In this document: piece after piece, positions 27,715-40,786 of the stretch
How the letters are laid out: the number at the start of each line of letters is the position of its first letter
How positions within the stretch are numbered: position 1 is the stretch's first letter
Origin: Saccharococcus thermophilus
Lineage (GTDB): Bacteria > Bacillota > Bacilli > Bacillales > Anoxybacillaceae
DNA: 64,000 bases
Reading direction: 5' to 3'
NCBI RefSeq assembly: GCF_011761475.1
Contig: NZ_JAASRS010000001.1
Span: forward strand, 310,001 to 374,000
The notes under the pieces: generated by a model
Told to the model about the DNA's origin: nothing
What the model saw: only the letters and a program-made list of their open reading frames with translations
The model's database searches: none
Made by a program: the position numbers and the translations under genes

Positions 27715-28854
27715 ATGAATTTTCAATTAAGTGAAGAACATGAAATGATACGAAAAATGGTGCGCGAGTTTGCCGAAAACGAAGTGGCGCCGACAGCGGC
27801 GGAACGGGATGAAGAAGAACGGTTTGACCGCGGAATTTTTAATAAAATGGCTGAATTAGGCCTGACCGGAATTCCGTGGCCGGAAGAGTACGGCGGCATC
27901 GGCAGCGATTATTTGGCGTATGTGATTGCTGTCGAAGAATTGTCAAGAGTATGCGCGTCTACCGGGGTTACGCTTTCCGCGCATATCTCCCTTGCGAGCT
28001 GGCCGATTTATAAATTTGGCACCGAAGAACAAAAGCAAAAATATTTGCGCGCCCTCGCGACAGGGGAAAAGCTCGGCGCGTACGGTCTTTCCGAGCCGGG
28101 TGCCGGTTCGGACGTCGCTTCGATGAAAACGAGAGCGGTGCGGGATGGCGACTATTACGTATTAAACGGCTCCAAAGTATGGATCACCAACGGCGGCGAA
28201 GCGGAAATTTACGTCGTATTTGCCGTTACTGATCCGGAAAAACGCCATAAAGGCATCAGCGCATTTATCGTTGAAAAAGGTACGCCAGGATTTTCAATCG
28301 GCAAAAAAGAGAAAAAACTCGGCATTCGTTCCTCGCCGACAACCGAGCTTATTTTTGAAGACTGCCGCATTCCGAAAGAAAATCTTCTCGGGCAAGAAGG
28401 GGAAGGTTTCAAAATCGCGATGATGACGCTTGACGGCGGTCGCAACGGTATCGCGGCGCAAGCGGTCGGCATCGCCCAAGGAGCGTTAGACGCAGCGGTT
28501 GAGTACGCCAAACAACGGGTACAATTTGGCAAGCCGATCGCCGAGCAGCAAGGTGTGGCCTTTAAATTGGCCGACATGGCAACGGCGATTGAAGCGGCGC
28601 GACTGCTCACGTATCAGGCGGCATGGCTGGAGTCCAACGGCCTGCCGTACGGCAAAGCATCGGCGATGGCCAAATTGTTTGCCGGCGATACGGCGATGAA
28701 AGTAACGGTCGATGCCGTGCAAATTTTCGGCGGCAACGGCTATACGAAAGACTATCCGGTCGAACGGTTTATGCGCGATGCGAAAATTACGCAAATTTAC
28801 GAAGGAACGCAAGAGATTCAACGTCTTGTTATTTCGCGGATGCTTACTAGATAA
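27715..28854 (+). CDS. acdA: Acyl-CoA dehydrogenase AcdA
   Basis: Second acyl-CoA dehydrogenase, about 379 residues, much closer to B. subtilis AcdA/FadE (in that species it is in the fadF-acdA-rpoE operon) than is the upstream MmgC. Motifs: [44 protein letters not shown] and catalytic glutamate in [19 protein letters not shown]. The start [15 protein letters not shown] at 27715 follows a GGGGGATCGGG stretch. Confidence 0.95.
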   Translation: MNFQLSEEHEMIRKMVREFAENEVAPTAAERDEEERFDRGIFNKMAELGLTGIPWPEEYGGIGSDYLAYVIAVEELSRVCASTGVTLSAHISLASWPIYKFGTEEQKQKYLRALATGEKLGAYGLSEPGAGSDVASMKTRAVRDGDYYVLNGSKVWITNGGEAEIYVVFAVTDPEKRHKGISAFIVEKGTPGFSIGKKEKKLGIRSSPTTELIFEDCRIPKENLLGQEGEGFKIAMMTLDGGRNGIAAQAVGIAQGALDAAVEYAKQRVQFGKPIAEQQGVAFKLADMATAIEAARLLTYQAAWLESNGLPYGKASAMAKLFAGDTAMKVTVDAVQIFGGNGYTKDYPVERFMRDAKITQIYEGTQEIQRLVISRMLTR

Positions 28855-28881
28855 GCATCCGCGTCATTGCAGGTGGTCAAG

Positions 28882-29517
28882 ATGAAAAAACGGGAAGTGA
28901 TCGCATCCGTCAAAGATGAAAAGCTTGTCAAAAAGCGCCGCAACCAAATGATTAAAGGAGCGATTTCCCTGTTTAAACAAAAAGGATTTCACCAGACGAC
29001 AACAAGGGAAATTGCGAAAGCATCGGGATTTAGCATCGGGACGCTGTATGAATACATCCGCAAAAAAGAAGACATCCTTTATCTCGTTTGCGACCGCATT
29101 TATGATGAAGTGCGAGAACGAATGGAAAAAGATATCGAAACCCACCACGGCACGATCGAAAGCTTTAAGTTAGCGATCGCCCGCTATTTCAAAGTCATCG
29201 ACGATTTACAAGATGAAGTGCTTGTTATGTATCAGGAAGTGAAATCGCTCAGCAAAGAATCGCTGCCATACGTGCTCAACAAGGAAATCCAAATGGTCGG
29301 CATGTTTGAAAACATTTTGCAGACATGCGTCAACAACGGTGTATTTCAGCTGATGGAGGATGAAATTAAACTGTTCGCTCACGACATTTTCGTGTTGGGA
29401 CAAATGTGGGCGTTTCGCCGCTGGGCGCTGAAAAAAATGTATACGCTTGATGAATATATTGAACTGCAGACGGAATTGCTGCTAAAGGGGATTATGAAAA
29501 AACGGTCACATGATTAA
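28882..29517 (+). CDS. TetR-family transcriptional regulator
   Basis: Repressor-type regulator of 211 residues. The N-terminal TetR helix-turn-helix spans about 20-65 ([24 protein letters not shown] then [17 protein letters not shown]). The ligand domain has no sequence signature to name an effector. It lies between acdA and icmF, 14 bases before the latter, with no terminator on either side. It probably senses an acyl-CoA and acts on this block (inference). It may or may not be the FadR homologue. Confidence 0.85.
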   Translation: MKKREVIASVKDEKLVKKRRNQMIKGAISLFKQKGFHQTTTREIAKASGFSIGTLYEYIRKKEDILYLVCDRIYDEVRERMEKDIETHHGTIESFKLAIARYFKVIDDLQDEVLVMYQEVKSLSKESLPYVLNKEIQMVGMFENILQTCVNNGVFQLMEDEIKLFAHDIFVLGQMWAFRRWALKKMYTLDEYIELQTELLLKGIMKKRSHD

Positions 29518-29531
29518 AGGGGGAGGAAAGG

Positions 29532-32500
29532 ATGGCACATATTTATCGTCCGAAGCATCACATTCGCTTTGTGACGGCGTCAAGCTTATTTGACGGCCAC
29601 GACGCATCGATTAACATCATGCGCCGCATTTTGCAGGCAAGCGGGGCGGAAGTCATTCATTTGGGGCACAACCGTTCCGTCGATGAAATTGTCAATGCCG
29701 CGATCCAGGAGGATGTGCAAGGAATTGCCGTCTCCTCTTATCAAGGCGGGCATATGGAATTTTTCAAATATATGTATGACCTGTTGCAAGAGCGCGGTGC
29801 TTCCCATATCCGCATTTACGGCGGCGGAGGCGGCGTCATTATTCCGCGTGAAATCAAAGAGCTGCATGAATACGGCATCGCCCGCATTTTTTCGCCGGAG
29901 GACGGCCGCCGTTTCGGGCTGCAAGGCATGATTAACATTATGCTCGAAGAATGCGATTTTCCGACCGTTACCGAAATTACCGATGAATTAGAACGGCTGC
30001 CAAGTGGAGACGTCCAAGCAATCGCGCGGTTAATCACGTTATGTGAAAGCCGTGTCGATGCTTCGAGCGAAGTAGCGGCAGCGGCGGAGGCGGCGCTAGA
30101 AAAGGTGAAAACGATGACCAAAAAGGTGCCGGTTCTCGGTATTACCGGCACGGGCGGAGCGGGGAAAAGCTCGCTGACCGATGAGTTAGTGCGCCGTTTC
30201 TTAAACGAGATTCCGGATATCAAAATCGCGATTTTATCGATTGATCCGACGAAACAAAAAACGGGCGGCGCCCTGCTTGGCGACCGCATCCGCATGAATG
30301 CGATCAACTCGCCGCGCGTCTATATGCGCAGCCTGGCGACGCGCAATTCCCGCTCGGAGCTGTCGCTTGCGATTCGCGATGCCATTTCTGTCGTCAAAGC
30401 GGCGGGCTTTGATTTAATTATCGTCGAAACGAGCGGAATCGGCCAAGGAGATGCGGCGATCACGGAAGTATGTGATATCTCGATGTATGTGATGACGAGC
30501 GAATACGGCGCGCCAACGCAGCTTGAGAAAATCGATATGATTGACTACGCCGATTTAATCGTCATCAACAAATTTGAACGCGAAGGGTCGGAAGACGCGA
30601 AACGCCAAGTGCAAAAACAATATCAGCGCAGCCACCAGCTATTTGATAAAGACCTTTCGGAAATGCCGGTCTATGGCACGATCGCCAGCCAATTTAACGA
30701 TCCGGGAACGAACACGCTGTTTGTCGCGCTGATCGACCTGATCAACCAAAAAATGGGAACAAACTGGAAAACGAATTTGAAAACGGTAGCGAACGTCGAA
30801 AAGCATAACGTTATCATCCCAAGTGAGCGGCGCCATTACTTGCGGGAAATTACGGAAACGGTCCGCAACTATCATAAGCGCGTCGAACAACAGTCCGAAC
30901 TCGCGCGCCGTCTTTTCCAAATTGAAGGGGCGATCGAAGCGGCAAAAGAACGCGGCGAAAGCGAAGAAGTGATCGCGGCGCTCGAGGAGCTCAAGCAGCA
31001 TTACGAAAATGAACTAACGCCGGAATCGAAACGAATCCTTGCCTCATGGGAAGATTTGAAAGCGAAATATGCCGCGAAACAGTTTGTGACAAAAGTGCGC
31101 GATAAGGAAATTGTCACCGAGTTAACAACGAAAAGCTTGTCCGGGCTCGATATTCCGAAAGTGGCGCTGCCAAAATTTAAAGATTACGGCGAAATTTTGC
31201 GCTGGGTGTACAAAGAAAATGTTCCAGGCTCGTTTCCATATACAGCCGGCGTCTTTCCGTTTAAACGGCAAGGCGAAGATCCGAAACGGCAGTTTGCCGG
31301 CGAAGGCACGCCAGAGCGGACGAATCGCCGCTTCCATTATCTCTGCAAAGAAGATAAAGCGAAGCGGTTAAGCACAGCGTTCGATTCGGTCACGCTGTAT
31401 GGTCAAGACCCAGACTACCGCCCAGACATTTTCGGCAAAGTTGGCGAAAGCGGCGTCAGCGTCTGTACGCTCGATGATATGAAAAAGCTGTATAAAGGCT
31501 TTGACTTGTGTGACCCGCTGACATCCGTATCGATGACGATCAACGGTCCGGCGCCGATTATTTTAGCGATGTTTATGAACACGGCGATCGACCAGCAAGT
31601 CGAAAAGCGGGAAAAAGAACTAGGCCGTCCGCTGACGAAAGAAGAATACGAAGAAGTAAAAGCATACACGCTGCAAACGGTGCGCGGCACGGTTCAGGCC
31701 GATATTTTAAAAGAAGACCAAGGGCAAAATACGTGTATTTTCTCGACCGATTTCGCCTTAAAAATGATGGGCGACATTCAAGAATATTTTATTAAGCATA
31801 AAGTGCGCAACTATTATTCCGTATCGATTTCGGGCTACCATATCGCCGAAGCGGGTGCCAATCCGATTACCCAGCTGGCGTTTACGCTCGCCAACGGCTT
31901 TACGTACGTCGAATATTATTTAAGCCGCGGCATGAAAATCGATGATTTCGCGCCAAACCTTTCCTTCTTCTTCAGCAACGGCCTAGATCCAGAATATTCG
32001 GTGATCGGCCGTGTGGCGCGCCGCATTTGGGCGATCGTCATGCGCGAAAAATACGGGGCAAACGAACGAAGCCAAAAATTAAAATATCATATCCAAACAT
32101 CCGGCCGTTCGCTTCATGCGCAAGAAATTGATTTTAACGACATCCGTACGACATTGCAGGCGTTAATGGCGATTTACGATAACTGCAACTCGCTCCATAC
32201 AAACGCCTATGACGAAGCAATCACGACACCGACCGAGGAGTCGGTCCGTCGCGCGATGGCGATCCAGCTTATCATCACGAAAGAATTGGGTCTCGCGAAA
32301 AATGAAAATCCGCTGCAAGGGTCGTTTATTATTGAAGAGCTGACCGACTTAGTGGAAGAAGCAGTATTGCGGGAATTTGAACGCCTCAACGACCGCGGCG
32401 GCGTGCTCGGCGCGATGGAAATGCAATATCAGCGTGGAAAAATTCAAGAAGAATCGATGTATTACGAAATGAAAAAACATAGCGGCGAACTTCCGATCAT

Positions 32501-32789
32501 CGGCGTCAATACGTTCCTCAATCCGAATCCGCCATCGGAAGAGGAGTTGAACAACATCCAGCTCGCGCGCGCCACATACGAAGAAAAAGAATTGCAAATT
32601 AAAAACTTGCGTGAATTCCAAGAGAGAAATAAAGATAAAGTCGATGAAGCACTCGAGCGCCTCAAACAAGTGGCGGTAAGCGGCGGCAATATTTTCGAAG
32701 AATTAATGGAAACAGTAAAAGTCGCCAGCCTCGGACAAATTACGCGCGCCCTTTATGAAGTGGGCGGACAATACCGCCGCAACATGTAA
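29532..32789 (+). CDS. icmF: Fused isobutyryl-CoA mutase IcmF
   Basis: Adenosylcobalamin-dependent mutase of 1085 residues that interconverts isobutyryl-CoA and butyryl-CoA; known in Geobacillus kaustophilus. Order: B12-binding domain (about 1-140) with DGHDAS (D21, H23), MeaI-type G-protein chaperone with P-loop GTGGAGKSS (206-214) and switch [18 protein letters not shown], then the mutase (TIM barrel) from about 550 to the end. It links valine-derived isobutyryl-CoA to the butyryl-CoA oxidation genes upstream. Confidence 0.95.
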   Translation: MAHIYRPKHHIRFVTASSLFDGHDASINIMRRILQASGAEVIHLGHNRSVDEIVNAAIQEDVQGIAVSSYQGGHMEFFKYMYDLLQERGASHIRIYGGGGGVIIPREIKELHEYGIARIFSPEDGRRFGLQGMINIMLEECDFPTVTEITDELERLPSGDVQAIARLITLCESRVDASSEVAAAAEAALEKVKTMTKKVPVLGITGTGGAGKSSLTDELVRRFLNEIPDIKIAILSIDPTKQKTGGALLGDRIRMNAINSPRVYMRSLATRNSRSELSLAIRDAISVVKAAGFDLIIVETSGIGQGDAAITEVCDISMYVMTSEYGAPTQLEKIDMIDYADLIVINKFEREGSEDAKRQVQKQYQRSHQLFDKDLSEMPVYGTIASQFNDPGTNTLFVALIDLINQKMGTNWKTNLKTVANVEKHNVIIPSERRHYLREITETVRNYHKRVEQQSELARRLFQIEGAIEAAKERGESEEVIAALEELKQHYENELTPESKRILASWEDLKAKYAAKQFVTKVRDKEIVTELTTKSLSGLDIPKVALPKFKDYGEILRWVYKENVPGSFPYTAGVFPFKRQGEDPKRQFAGEGTPERTNRRFHYLCKEDKAKRLSTAFDSVTLYGQDPDYRPDIFGKVGESGVSVCTLDDMKKLYKGFDLCDPLTSVSMTINGPAPIILAMFMNTAIDQQVEKREKELGRPLTKEEYEEVKAYTLQTVRGTVQADILKEDQGQNTCIFSTDFALKMMGDIQEYFIKHKVRNYYSVSISGYHIAEAGANPITQLAFTLANGFTYVEYYLSRGMKIDDFAPNLSFFFSNGLDPEYSVIGRVARRIWAIVMREKYGANERSQKLKYHIQTSGRSLHAQEIDFNDIRTTLQALMAIYDNCNSLHTNAYDEAITTPTEESVRRAMAIQLIITKELGLAKNENPLQGSFIIEELTDLVEEAVLREFERLNDRGGVLGAMEMQYQRGKIQEESMYYEMKKHSGELPIIGVNTFLNPNPPSEEELNNIQLARATYEEKELQIKNLREFQERNKDKVDEALERLKQVAVSGGNIFEELMETVKVASLGQITRALYEVGGQYRRNM

Positions 32790-32795
32790 TACGAG

Positions 32796-32830
32796 AAAAG
32801 GAAATCGCTTGCCGATTTCCTTTTTTCTTG
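32796..32830 (+). terminator. Terminator after icmF
   Basis: AAGGAAATCG / CGATTTCCTT arms, five-base loop, T6 tail. It ends the fad/mmg/icm transcript. Confidence 0.9.
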
Positions 32831-33003
32831 CCATAAAATGAAAATGGGCAGCGTCCGCTACCCTATCAAACATCCAAGCTGGAAATGTACATTTTTTTTC
32901 TGCAAATATCTAGCATAAACAGCGAGAATTTGTTTATAATGAATGGTATGTATTCAACTCGCATTCATTTGTTAGTTTATTACATAGAAGGGGAGTGCCG
33001 AAT

Positions 33004-33561
33004 TTGAGTCTGCAGCAATACTCTCAAGAGGAATTGCGGGAAATGTCATTTGTGGAACTCGCTAGTCTCATTTTATCAGAAAAACGAGAAGCGTTATCGT
33101 TCCAACAACTTGTTGACGAAGTTGCTGCGCTAATTGGTTTATCGGAGCAGGAAGTAAAACAGCGGCTTGCTCAGTATTATACAGACTTAAATATCGACGG
33201 CCGTTTTATTTGCGTCGGGGAAAACGTCTGGGGGCTGCGTGCTTGGTATCCGTTTGATCAAACCGAAGACGAAACAGTTATGGTGGCGACGAAGCCGAAG
33301 AAGAAGAAAAAAGCGCTTGATGACGATTATGATGACTACGATGATCTTCTTGATGAAGAAGATATCGATTACGATGATCTTGACGAATTTGACGAGGATG
33401 AGATTGACCTTGATGAAGACGAGCTTCTCGAGGATGACGAATTCGATTTGGACGATGATGTCGCGTTTGATGATGAGATTCTTGACGAGGATGAATTTGA
33501 CTTGGGCGACGACGAGCTGGACGAAGAGTTAGAGCTCGATGACGATGAACAAGACGCGTAA
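33004..33561 (+). CDS. rpoE: RNA polymerase delta subunit
   Basis: Delta subunit that recycles RNA polymerase and modulates open complexes in Gram-positive bacteria. The folded N-terminal domain (about 1-90) ends WGLRAWYPFDQ; then a lysine patch (KPKKKKKALD) precedes a disordered tail of about 85 residues made nearly only of Asp, Glu, Leu and Phe. The TTG at 33004 gives MSLQQYSQEELRE as in B. subtilis; the GTG at 32995 overlaps the AAGGGGAG site. Confidence 0.95.
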   Translation: MSLQQYSQEELREMSFVELASLILSEKREALSFQQLVDEVAALIGLSEQEVKQRLAQYYTDLNIDGRFICVGENVWGLRAWYPFDQTEDETVMVATKPKKKKKALDDDYDDYDDLLDEEDIDYDDLDEFDEDEIDLDEDELLEDDEFDLDDDVAFDDEILDEDEFDLGDDELDEELELDDDEQDA

Positions 33562-33568
33562 TATTCTC

Positions 33569-35318
<1,750 letters not shown>

Positions 35319-35332
35319 TCGTATTTACACAA

Positions 35333-35374
35333 GAAAAGGACTATCTTCCGCATAGGCTAGATAGTCCTTTTTAA
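35333..35374. terminator. Bidirectional terminator between pyrG and ywjG
   Basis: AAAGGACTATCT / AGATAGTCCTTT arms with A and T tracts on the two sides; the genes converge. Confidence 0.88.
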
Positions 35375-35905
35375 TTACTCGTATTCTTCTAAAATGTCAT
35401 AAATGGTAAGCAACAGACAATAGTATGCAAACGAGGCCGTGATCACCGTTGGAAAGCCGATGCGGCTGCCGTCGTCCTTCGGAATGATTGGTTTTAGCAA
35501 TTTGCTATCGATATGGACATCGACAATGTCAGCGAGTGACGGTTGCTCGTCTTTGACAACAGCGGAAATAGCGGCAATTTCAAGACCTTTTTCTTTTAAT
35601 TGTTCGGCAAGGTTAATGGCGTCTTTATCATTGGAAAATCGCGTAACCAATAAAACGCGATCCGTTTTGTCGATATCATGGCGAAGATGCCCATTTTCCA
35701 TTAAGCGCGCCGCTTTTGGCAGCTTGTCTTGCCCGCAGAGAGCTTCGATGACCACTGCCTCCATTTCATGAAACCCGTGAAGAAAAATGCGGCCGTCTCC
35801 GATTATCGCCTGTGCGAGCAAACGTGCTCCGTCTTCGAGCGCCAGCTCTTCTTCCGCGGCAATTTTTTGCAAAATGCCGATCATTTGCGTCGTAAAAATT
35901 TTCAC
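35375..35905 (-). CDS. ywjG: DUF2529 family protein (YwjG-like)
   Basis: A 176-residue protein of the DUF2529 family, found beside pyrG and spo0F in Bacillus. The core VLLVTRFSNDKDAINLAEQL with GDGRIFLHGFHEMEAVV resembles SIS sugar-phosphate folds, but no substrate is known. The GTG at 35905 follows AAGGAGG; the frame's ATG at 35938 lacks a site. Divergent from spo0F. Confidence 0.87.
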   Translation of the reverse strand: MKIFTTQMIGILQKIAAEEELALEDGARLLAQAIIGDGRIFLHGFHEMEAVVIEALCGQDKLPKAARLMENGHLRHDIDKTDRVLLVTRFSNDKDAINLAEQLKEKGLEIAAISAVVKDEQPSLADIVDVHIDSKLLKPIIPKDDGSRIGFPTVITASFAYYCLLLTIYDILEEYE

Positions 35906-35961
35906 TAGTTTGTCCTCCTTTCGTTGCCTATTATACAAAAAACAAGGAACGGATGGGAATT

Positions 35962-36010
35962 TGGCGAAATCGCGAAAAAAGCGGCAGGAAATTAATAGGG
36001 AAATGCGAAA
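35962..36010 (+). promoter_or_regulatory. Possible sigma-H promoter and Spo0A box of spo0F
   Basis: GCAGGAAAT (35984-35992) fits the sigma-H -35 consensus RNAGGAWWW, and 11 bases later TGCGAAACT (36004-36012) partly fits the -10. TGGCGAA at 35962-35968 matches the 0A box TGNCGAA. B. subtilis spo0F has a sigma-H promoter controlled by Spo0A~P, so the layout is expected; the -10 match is weak. Confidence 0.5.
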
Positions 36011-36054
36011 CTATTAAGGTGGAAGAAAAAACAAACGAATTGAGGTGCATATAG

Positions 36055-36417
36055 ATGGGCAACAAAATTTTGATTGTCGACGATCAATACGGAATTCGCA
36101 TTTTATTAAATGAGGTGTTCCAGAGAGAAGGATATACGACATATCAGGCGGCAAACGGCATGCAGGCGCTCGAAATTGTCCGCAAACACCGCCCTGATTT
36201 AGTGTTATTGGATATGAAAATACCTGGCATGGATGGCATTGAAATATTAAAACGGTTAAAAGAAATTGATCCCGATATTAAGGTCATTATTATGACCGCT
36301 TATGGAGAGCTTGATATGATTCAGGAAACAAAGGAACTGGGGGCGATTATGCATTTTGCCAAGCCATTTGATATCGACGATTTGCGTACGGCGGTTAAGA
36401 AACATTTAGTGTCATAA
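36055..36417 (+). CDS. spo0F: Sporulation phosphorelay response regulator Spo0F
   Basis: Single-domain receiver that takes phosphate from sporulation kinases and hands it to Spo0B. The protein of 120 residues has acidic pocket D9/D10, phospho-acceptor D53 ([11 protein letters not shown]), T81 and K103 (HFAKPFD). It has no output domain, as is normal. ATG follows GAGGTG. fbaA follows, as in B. subtilis. Confidence 0.98.
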   Translation: MGNKILIVDDQYGIRILLNEVFQREGYTTYQAANGMQALEIVRKHRPDLVLLDMKIPGMDGIEILKRLKEIDPDIKVIIMTAYGELDMIQETKELGAIMHFAKPFDIDDLRTAVKKHLVS

Positions 36418-36585
36418 AAAGTACAGTTGTTTGTCTAAAGAGTGACAATGTTGCTGTTTTCTTTGTAAGTTGGTATGCTTATAACGTAGGACAATTTTAC
36501 GCCTTTCGTACATATCCCCCGTTGGAATGACGCATAGCTATGTTTGGGAAAGGCGATAACGTTAGAGCATAAGGAGGATTTTACA

Positions 36586-37449
36586 ATGCCTTTAGTCTCA
36601 ATGACAGAAATGCTGAACAAAGCGTTGCGTGAAAAGTACGCTGTCGGCCAATTTAACATTAACAACTTAGAGTGGACGCAGGCGATTTTAGCAGCGGCAG
36701 AAGAAGAAAAATCGCCGGTCATCCTCGGCGTGTCTGAAGGTGCGGCGCGTTATATGAGCGGTTTTAAAACGGTCGTGAATATGGTTAAAGGTTTGATGGA
36801 AGACATGAATATTACCGTTCCAGTGGCGATCCATCTCGATCACGGCTCCAGCTTTGAAAAATGTAAAGCAGCCATTGACGCTGGTTTTACTTCCGTCATG
36901 ATTGACGCCTCTCACCATCCATTTGAAGAAAACGTCAAAATCACTTCGCAAGTCGTCGAATACGCACATGCGCGCGGCGTGTCGGTGGAGGCGGAGCTAG
37001 GAACGGTCGGTGGACAGGAAGACGATGTCATCGGTGAAGGCATTATTTATGCGGATCCGAAAGAATGTGAAGAGTTAGTCAAACGGACAGGCATTGACTG
37101 TTTAGCCCCTGCTTTGGGTTCGGTGCACGGTCCATACAAAGGAGAGCCAAAATTAGGGTTCGCCGAAATGGAACAAATTCGCGATTTAACTGGCATTCCG
37201 CTTGTGCTTCACGGTGGTACAGGCATCCCGACTGAACAAATTCAACGCGCCATTTCCCTTGGTACATCGAAAATCAATGTCAATACGGAAAACCAAATCG
37301 CATTTACGAAAGTCGTCCGTGAATTGTTGGCGAAAGACGAAAAAGTATATGATCCGCGCAAAATTATCGGCCCAGGCCGCGACGCGATTAAAGCGACGGT
37401 CATCGGAAAAATGCGCGAATTCGGCTCTTCTGGAAAAGCAGTGCAATAA
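36586..37449 (+). CDS. fbaA: Fructose-bisphosphate aldolase, class II
   Basis: Zinc-dependent aldolase of glycolysis and gluconeogenesis, 287 residues. Substrate and metal motifs: [23 protein letters not shown] (catalytic Asp and first Zn His), [23 protein letters not shown] and [13 protein letters not shown]. The start [10 protein letters not shown] at 36586 follows AAGGAGG; the frame reaches back to 36544 without a site. Confidence 0.98.
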   Translation: MPLVSMTEMLNKALREKYAVGQFNINNLEWTQAILAAAEEEKSPVILGVSEGAARYMSGFKTVVNMVKGLMEDMNITVPVAIHLDHGSSFEKCKAAIDAGFTSVMIDASHHPFEENVKITSQVVEYAHARGVSVEAELGTVGGQEDDVIGEGIIYADPKECEELVKRTGIDCLAPALGSVHGPYKGEPKLGFAEMEQIRDLTGIPLVLHGGTGIPTEQIQRAISLGTSKINVNTENQIAFTKVVRELLAKDEKVYDPRKIIGPGRDAIKATVIGKMREFGSSGKAVQ

Positions 37450-37453
37450 ACAG

Positions 37454-37505
37454 CAAGAAAGAAAAACCGCTTGACGGATGACGTCATTGCGGTTTCTCTT
37501 TCTTG
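37454..37505 (+). terminator. Terminator of fbaA
   Basis: AGAAAGAAAAACCGC and GCGGTTTCTCTTTCT arms (one bulge) with an inner GACG/CGTC pair. It lies 30 bases before the fsa start. Confidence 0.7.
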
Positions 37506-37534
37506 TTCCATCAAGGATAAGGGAGGATATCGCC

Positions 37535-38182
37535 ATGAAGTTTTTTATCGATACAGCCAATTTGGAAGAAATTAAAAAGGCGAATGAGCTTGGCATTTTA
37601 GCCGGAGTGACGACCAATCCAAGCCTTGTCGCCAAAGAAAACGTTTCCTTTCACGACCGCCTTCGCGAAATTACATCCATTGTATCAGGATCGGTGAGCG
37701 CGGAAGTCATCTCCACCGATGCGAAAGGAATGATTGAAGAAGGCGAAGAACTGGCGAAAATTGCGCCAAACATTACGATTAAAGTGCCGATGACACCGGA
37801 AGGATTGAAAGCGGTAAAAGTATTTAGCGAAAAAGGCATCAAGACAAATGTAACATTAGTGTTCACCGCCAACCAAGCGCTGCTGGCGGCGCGTGCCGGA
37901 GCAACGTACGTATCCCCGTTCCTCGGCCGTTTAGACGATATTGGTCATAACGGTTTCGAATTGATTTCCACGATCGCCGACATTTTTAACATCCACGGAA
38001 TTGACACGGAAATTATCGCAGCATCGATTCGCCATCCGCTCCATGTGACGGAAGCAGCGCTAAGAGGAGCACATATTGCGACGGTTCCGTACAAAGTCTT
38101 AATGCAATTGTTTAACCACCCGCTGACAGACCAAGGGATTGAAAAGTTTTTGGCTGACTGGAACCGGCAAAAACAGCAGTGA
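37535..38182 (+). CDS. Transaldolase / fructose-6-phosphate aldolase family protein
   Basis: TalC-type small transaldolase (215 residues) acting on fructose 6-phosphate or sedoheptulose 7-phosphate. Motifs: [25 protein letters not shown], the Schiff-base lysine in [12 protein letters not shown], and [23 protein letters not shown]. Start chosen at MKFFIDT with GGGAGGA upstream. Between fbaA and murZ, as B. subtilis ywjH. Confidence 0.95.
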   Translation: MKFFIDTANLEEIKKANELGILAGVTTNPSLVAKENVSFHDRLREITSIVSGSVSAEVISTDAKGMIEEGEELAKIAPNITIKVPMTPEGLKAVKVFSEKGIKTNVTLVFTANQALLAARAGATYVSPFLGRLDDIGHNGFELISTIADIFNIHGIDTEIIAASIRHPLHVTEAALRGAHIATVPYKVLMQLFNHPLTDQGIEKFLADWNRQKQQ

Positions 38183-38236
38183 ACGGCAACCAAGCAAACA
38201 TAGAAGTCAACTTCTCATCAAAGAAGGGAGACTATA

Positions 38237-39523
38237 ATGGAAAAAATCAAGATTATTGGCGGGGATCCGTTGCAAGGGACCATTAAGGTAAGCGGCGCGA
38301 AAAATAGCGCCGTTGCCCTTATTCCTGCGACGATTCTCGCCGATTCACCGGTTACGATCGAGGGACTGCCGGACATTTCTGACGTGCGCATTTTGGGAAG
38401 CTTAATTGAAGAAATTGGCGGATCATTTCATTTTGACGGCAAAGAGGCGGTCATCGATCCGAGAAATATGGTGTCGATGCCGCTGCCGAATGGGAAAGTA
38501 AAAAAATTACGCGCTTCGTATTATTTAATGGGAGCGATGCTCGGCCGTTTCAAAAAAGCGGTCGTCGGCTTGCCGGGCGGCTGCCATTTAGGTCCGCGTC
38601 CGATTGACCAGCATATTAAAGGCTTTGAGGCGTTAGGAGCAAAAGTGACGAACGAGCAGGGCGCAATTTATTTGCGCGCCGAAGAATTGCGGGGTGCCCG
38701 TATTTTTTTGGATGTCGTCAGCGTTGGAGCGACGATTAACATCATGCTGGCGGCGGTGCTCGCCAAAGGTCGGACGATTATTGAAAACGCTGCAAAAGAG
38801 CCGGAAATTATTGATGTGGCGACATTACTTTCCAATATGGGCGCGAAAATTAAAGGTGCCGGGACGGATGTCATTCGCATCGACGGCGTCGAAAAATTAT
38901 CGGGATGCCGCCATTCCATTATTCCTGACCGCATTGAGGCCGGCACGTATATGATTGCTGCCGCGGCGATGGGAAAAGAAGTGATCATCGATAACGTCAT
39001 TCCGCAGCACGTCGAGTCGTTGACGGCAAAATTGCGCGAAATGGGCGTGCGTGTGGAAACAAGCGACGATCAAATCCTCGTTTCCGGTGCTCCTTCATTA
39101 AAAGCCGTCGACGTGAAAACGCATGTATATCCAGGTTTTCCAACTGATTTGCAGCAGCCGTTTACCGCGCTTTTATGCAAAGCGCATGGCACGAGCGTCG
39201 TTACCGATACCATTTATAGCGCCCGCTTTAAACATGTTGATGAGCTTCGCCGCATGAACGCCAACATCAAAGTCGAAGGCCGTTCGGCCATCGTCACCGG
39301 TCCGGTTCAACTGCAAGGGGCAAAGGTAAAAGCGAGCGATTTGCGCGCGGGCGCGGCGCTGGTTGTTGCCGGCTTGATGGCGGAAGGATTGACGGAAATT
39401 GCCGGAGTCGAGCATATTGACCGCGGCTACAGCAATCTGGTCGAAAAGCTGACCGCTATCGGAGCGACGATTTGGCGGGAAAAAATGACGGACGAAGAAA
39501 TCGAACAAATGAAACATGCATGA
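38237..39523 (+). CDS. murZ: UDP-N-acetylglucosamine 1-carboxyvinyltransferase (second copy type)
   Basis: First committed step of peptidoglycan synthesis; joins PEP to UDP-GlcNAc and is the fosfomycin target. 428 residues with K22/N23 ([13 protein letters not shown]) and the reactive cysteine C116 in [17 protein letters not shown], so it should be fosfomycin-sensitive. By position after the small transaldolase it is the MurZ (MurAB) paralogue; the main MurA usually lies in the atp-flanking region. Confidence 0.94.
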   Translation: MEKIKIIGGDPLQGTIKVSGAKNSAVALIPATILADSPVTIEGLPDISDVRILGSLIEEIGGSFHFDGKEAVIDPRNMVSMPLPNGKVKKLRASYYLMGAMLGRFKKAVVGLPGGCHLGPRPIDQHIKGFEALGAKVTNEQGAIYLRAEELRGARIFLDVVSVGATINIMLAAVLAKGRTIIENAAKEPEIIDVATLLSNMGAKIKGAGTDVIRIDGVEKLSGCRHSIIPDRIEAGTYMIAAAAMGKEVIIDNVIPQHVESLTAKLREMGVRVETSDDQILVSGAPSLKAVDVKTHVYPGFPTDLQQPFTALLCKAHGTSVVTDTIYSARFKHVDELRRMNANIKVEGRSAIVTGPVQLQGAKVKASDLRAGAALVVAGLMAEGLTEIAGVEHIDRGYSNLVEKLTAIGATIWREKMTDEEIEQMKHA

Positions 39524-39558
39524 TGATTCAGGCAACAAAGGGAAGGGGAGAAGTTTCA

Positions 39559-40521
39559 ATGGAAAGAAGTTTATCGATGGAGCTTGTCCGCGTCACCGAA
39601 GCGGCCGCCCTGGCTGCCGCCAGATGGATGGGGCGGGGCAAAAAGAATGAAGCGGATGATGCCGCTACGTCAGCGATGCGCAATGTATTTGATACGGTTC
39701 CAATGAAAGGGACCGTGGTGATCGGAGAAGGAGAAATGGATGAAGCGCCGATGCTATATATTGGCGAAAAACTTGGTAACGGTTACGATCCGCGCGTTGA
39801 TGTCGCCGTTGATCCGCTCGAAGGCACCAATATCGTCGCATCCGGTGGATGGAACGCCTTGGCTGTCGTTGCTGTCGCCGATCACGGCAATTTGCTGCAT
39901 GCACCGGACATGTATATGGATAAAATTGCCGTTGGTCCGGAGGCGGTCGGGATGATTGATATCGAGGCTCCGATCATTGACAATTTAAAAGCGGTGGCGA
40001 AAGCGAAGAACAAAGACATTGAAGACGTCGTCGCCATCGTATTAAATCGGCCTCGCCACGAACGGTTGATCGCTGAGCTGCGCGAAGCGGGAGCGCGCAT
40101 CAAGCTGATTAATGACGGCGATGTCGCCGCTGCCATTAATACGGCGTTTGATCATACTGGCGTCGATATTTTATTCGGTTCCGGCGGGGCGCCGGAAGGA
40201 GTATTGGCGGCAGTCGCGCTGAAATGCCTCGGCGGCGAAATTCAAGGCAAACTATTGCCGCAAAATGATGCGGAATTAGAACGATGCAAGAAAATGGGCA
40301 TTGATGTCAATAAAGTGTTGCGCATGGAAGACTTGGTCAAAGGGGACGATGCGATTTTCGCCGCTACCGGCGTCACGGACGGAGAACTGTTGCGCGGCGT
40401 GCAATTTAAAGGAGCATACGGTCTCACCCATTCCGTTGTCATGCGGGCCAAATCAGGTACGGTTCGCTTTATTGAAGGCCGCCACAGCTTAAAGAAAAAG
40501 CCGAATTTAGTTATTAAATAA
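39559..40521 (+). CDS. glpX: Fructose-1,6-bisphosphatase, class II (GlpX)
   Basis: Gluconeogenic phosphatase, 320 residues, metal-dependent (lithium-sensitive fold). Motifs: [47 protein letters not shown] and [13 protein letters not shown]. Start [11 protein letters not shown] follows GAAGGGGAG. It may be the only FBPase in this window opposite FbaA; a terminator follows. Confidence 0.95.
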   Translation: MERSLSMELVRVTEAAALAAARWMGRGKKNEADDAATSAMRNVFDTVPMKGTVVIGEGEMDEAPMLYIGEKLGNGYDPRVDVAVDPLEGTNIVASGGWNALAVVAVADHGNLLHAPDMYMDKIAVGPEAVGMIDIEAPIIDNLKAVAKAKNKDIEDVVAIVLNRPRHERLIAELREAGARIKLINDGDVAAAINTAFDHTGVDILFGSGGAPEGVLAAVALKCLGGEIQGKLLPQNDAELERCKKMGIDVNKVLRMEDLVKGDDAIFAATGVTDGELLRGVQFKGAYGLTHSVVMRAKSGTVRFIEGRHSLKKKPNLVIK

Positions 40522-40533
40522 ATGTGTTGCCAG

Positions 40534-40577
40534 AGCGGGGGAGAAGGAAAAAACTTGCCGCCCCCCGCTTATTTTTA
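40534..40577 (+). terminator. Terminator of glpX
   Basis: AGCGGGGG / CCCCCGCT arms with a 20-base loop and TTATTTTTAT tail. Confidence 0.8.
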
Positions 40578-40594
40578 TAGAAATAAAAAAACTA

Positions 40595-40786
40595 TTGATT
40601 AAAAAACGGCAAAAAGGGTAAAATAGTCATGCTGCATGTGCATAAAAATAAGCTCTGCCATTCTACTTCTTTATTTCAGCCTTCATCATCTTCTTTTTTA
40701 TCCCATCCGTTTGAATTTCGTAAAATATGGAACGCTCGGAGTAACATATGGGAGAAAACGAAAAACTGCAAAAGTGTGGTGTCGAA
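40595..40786 (+). promoter_or_regulatory. rho promoter and pyrimidine-rich leader
   Basis: TTGATT (40595-40600), 18-base spacer and TAAAAT (40619-40624) make a promoter. It gives a leader of about 155 bases before rho. From about 40650 to 40735 the leader is nearly all C and T with very few G, the profile of a Rho loading site. B. subtilis rho is autoregulated by Rho-dependent termination in its leader. Confidence 0.6.
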
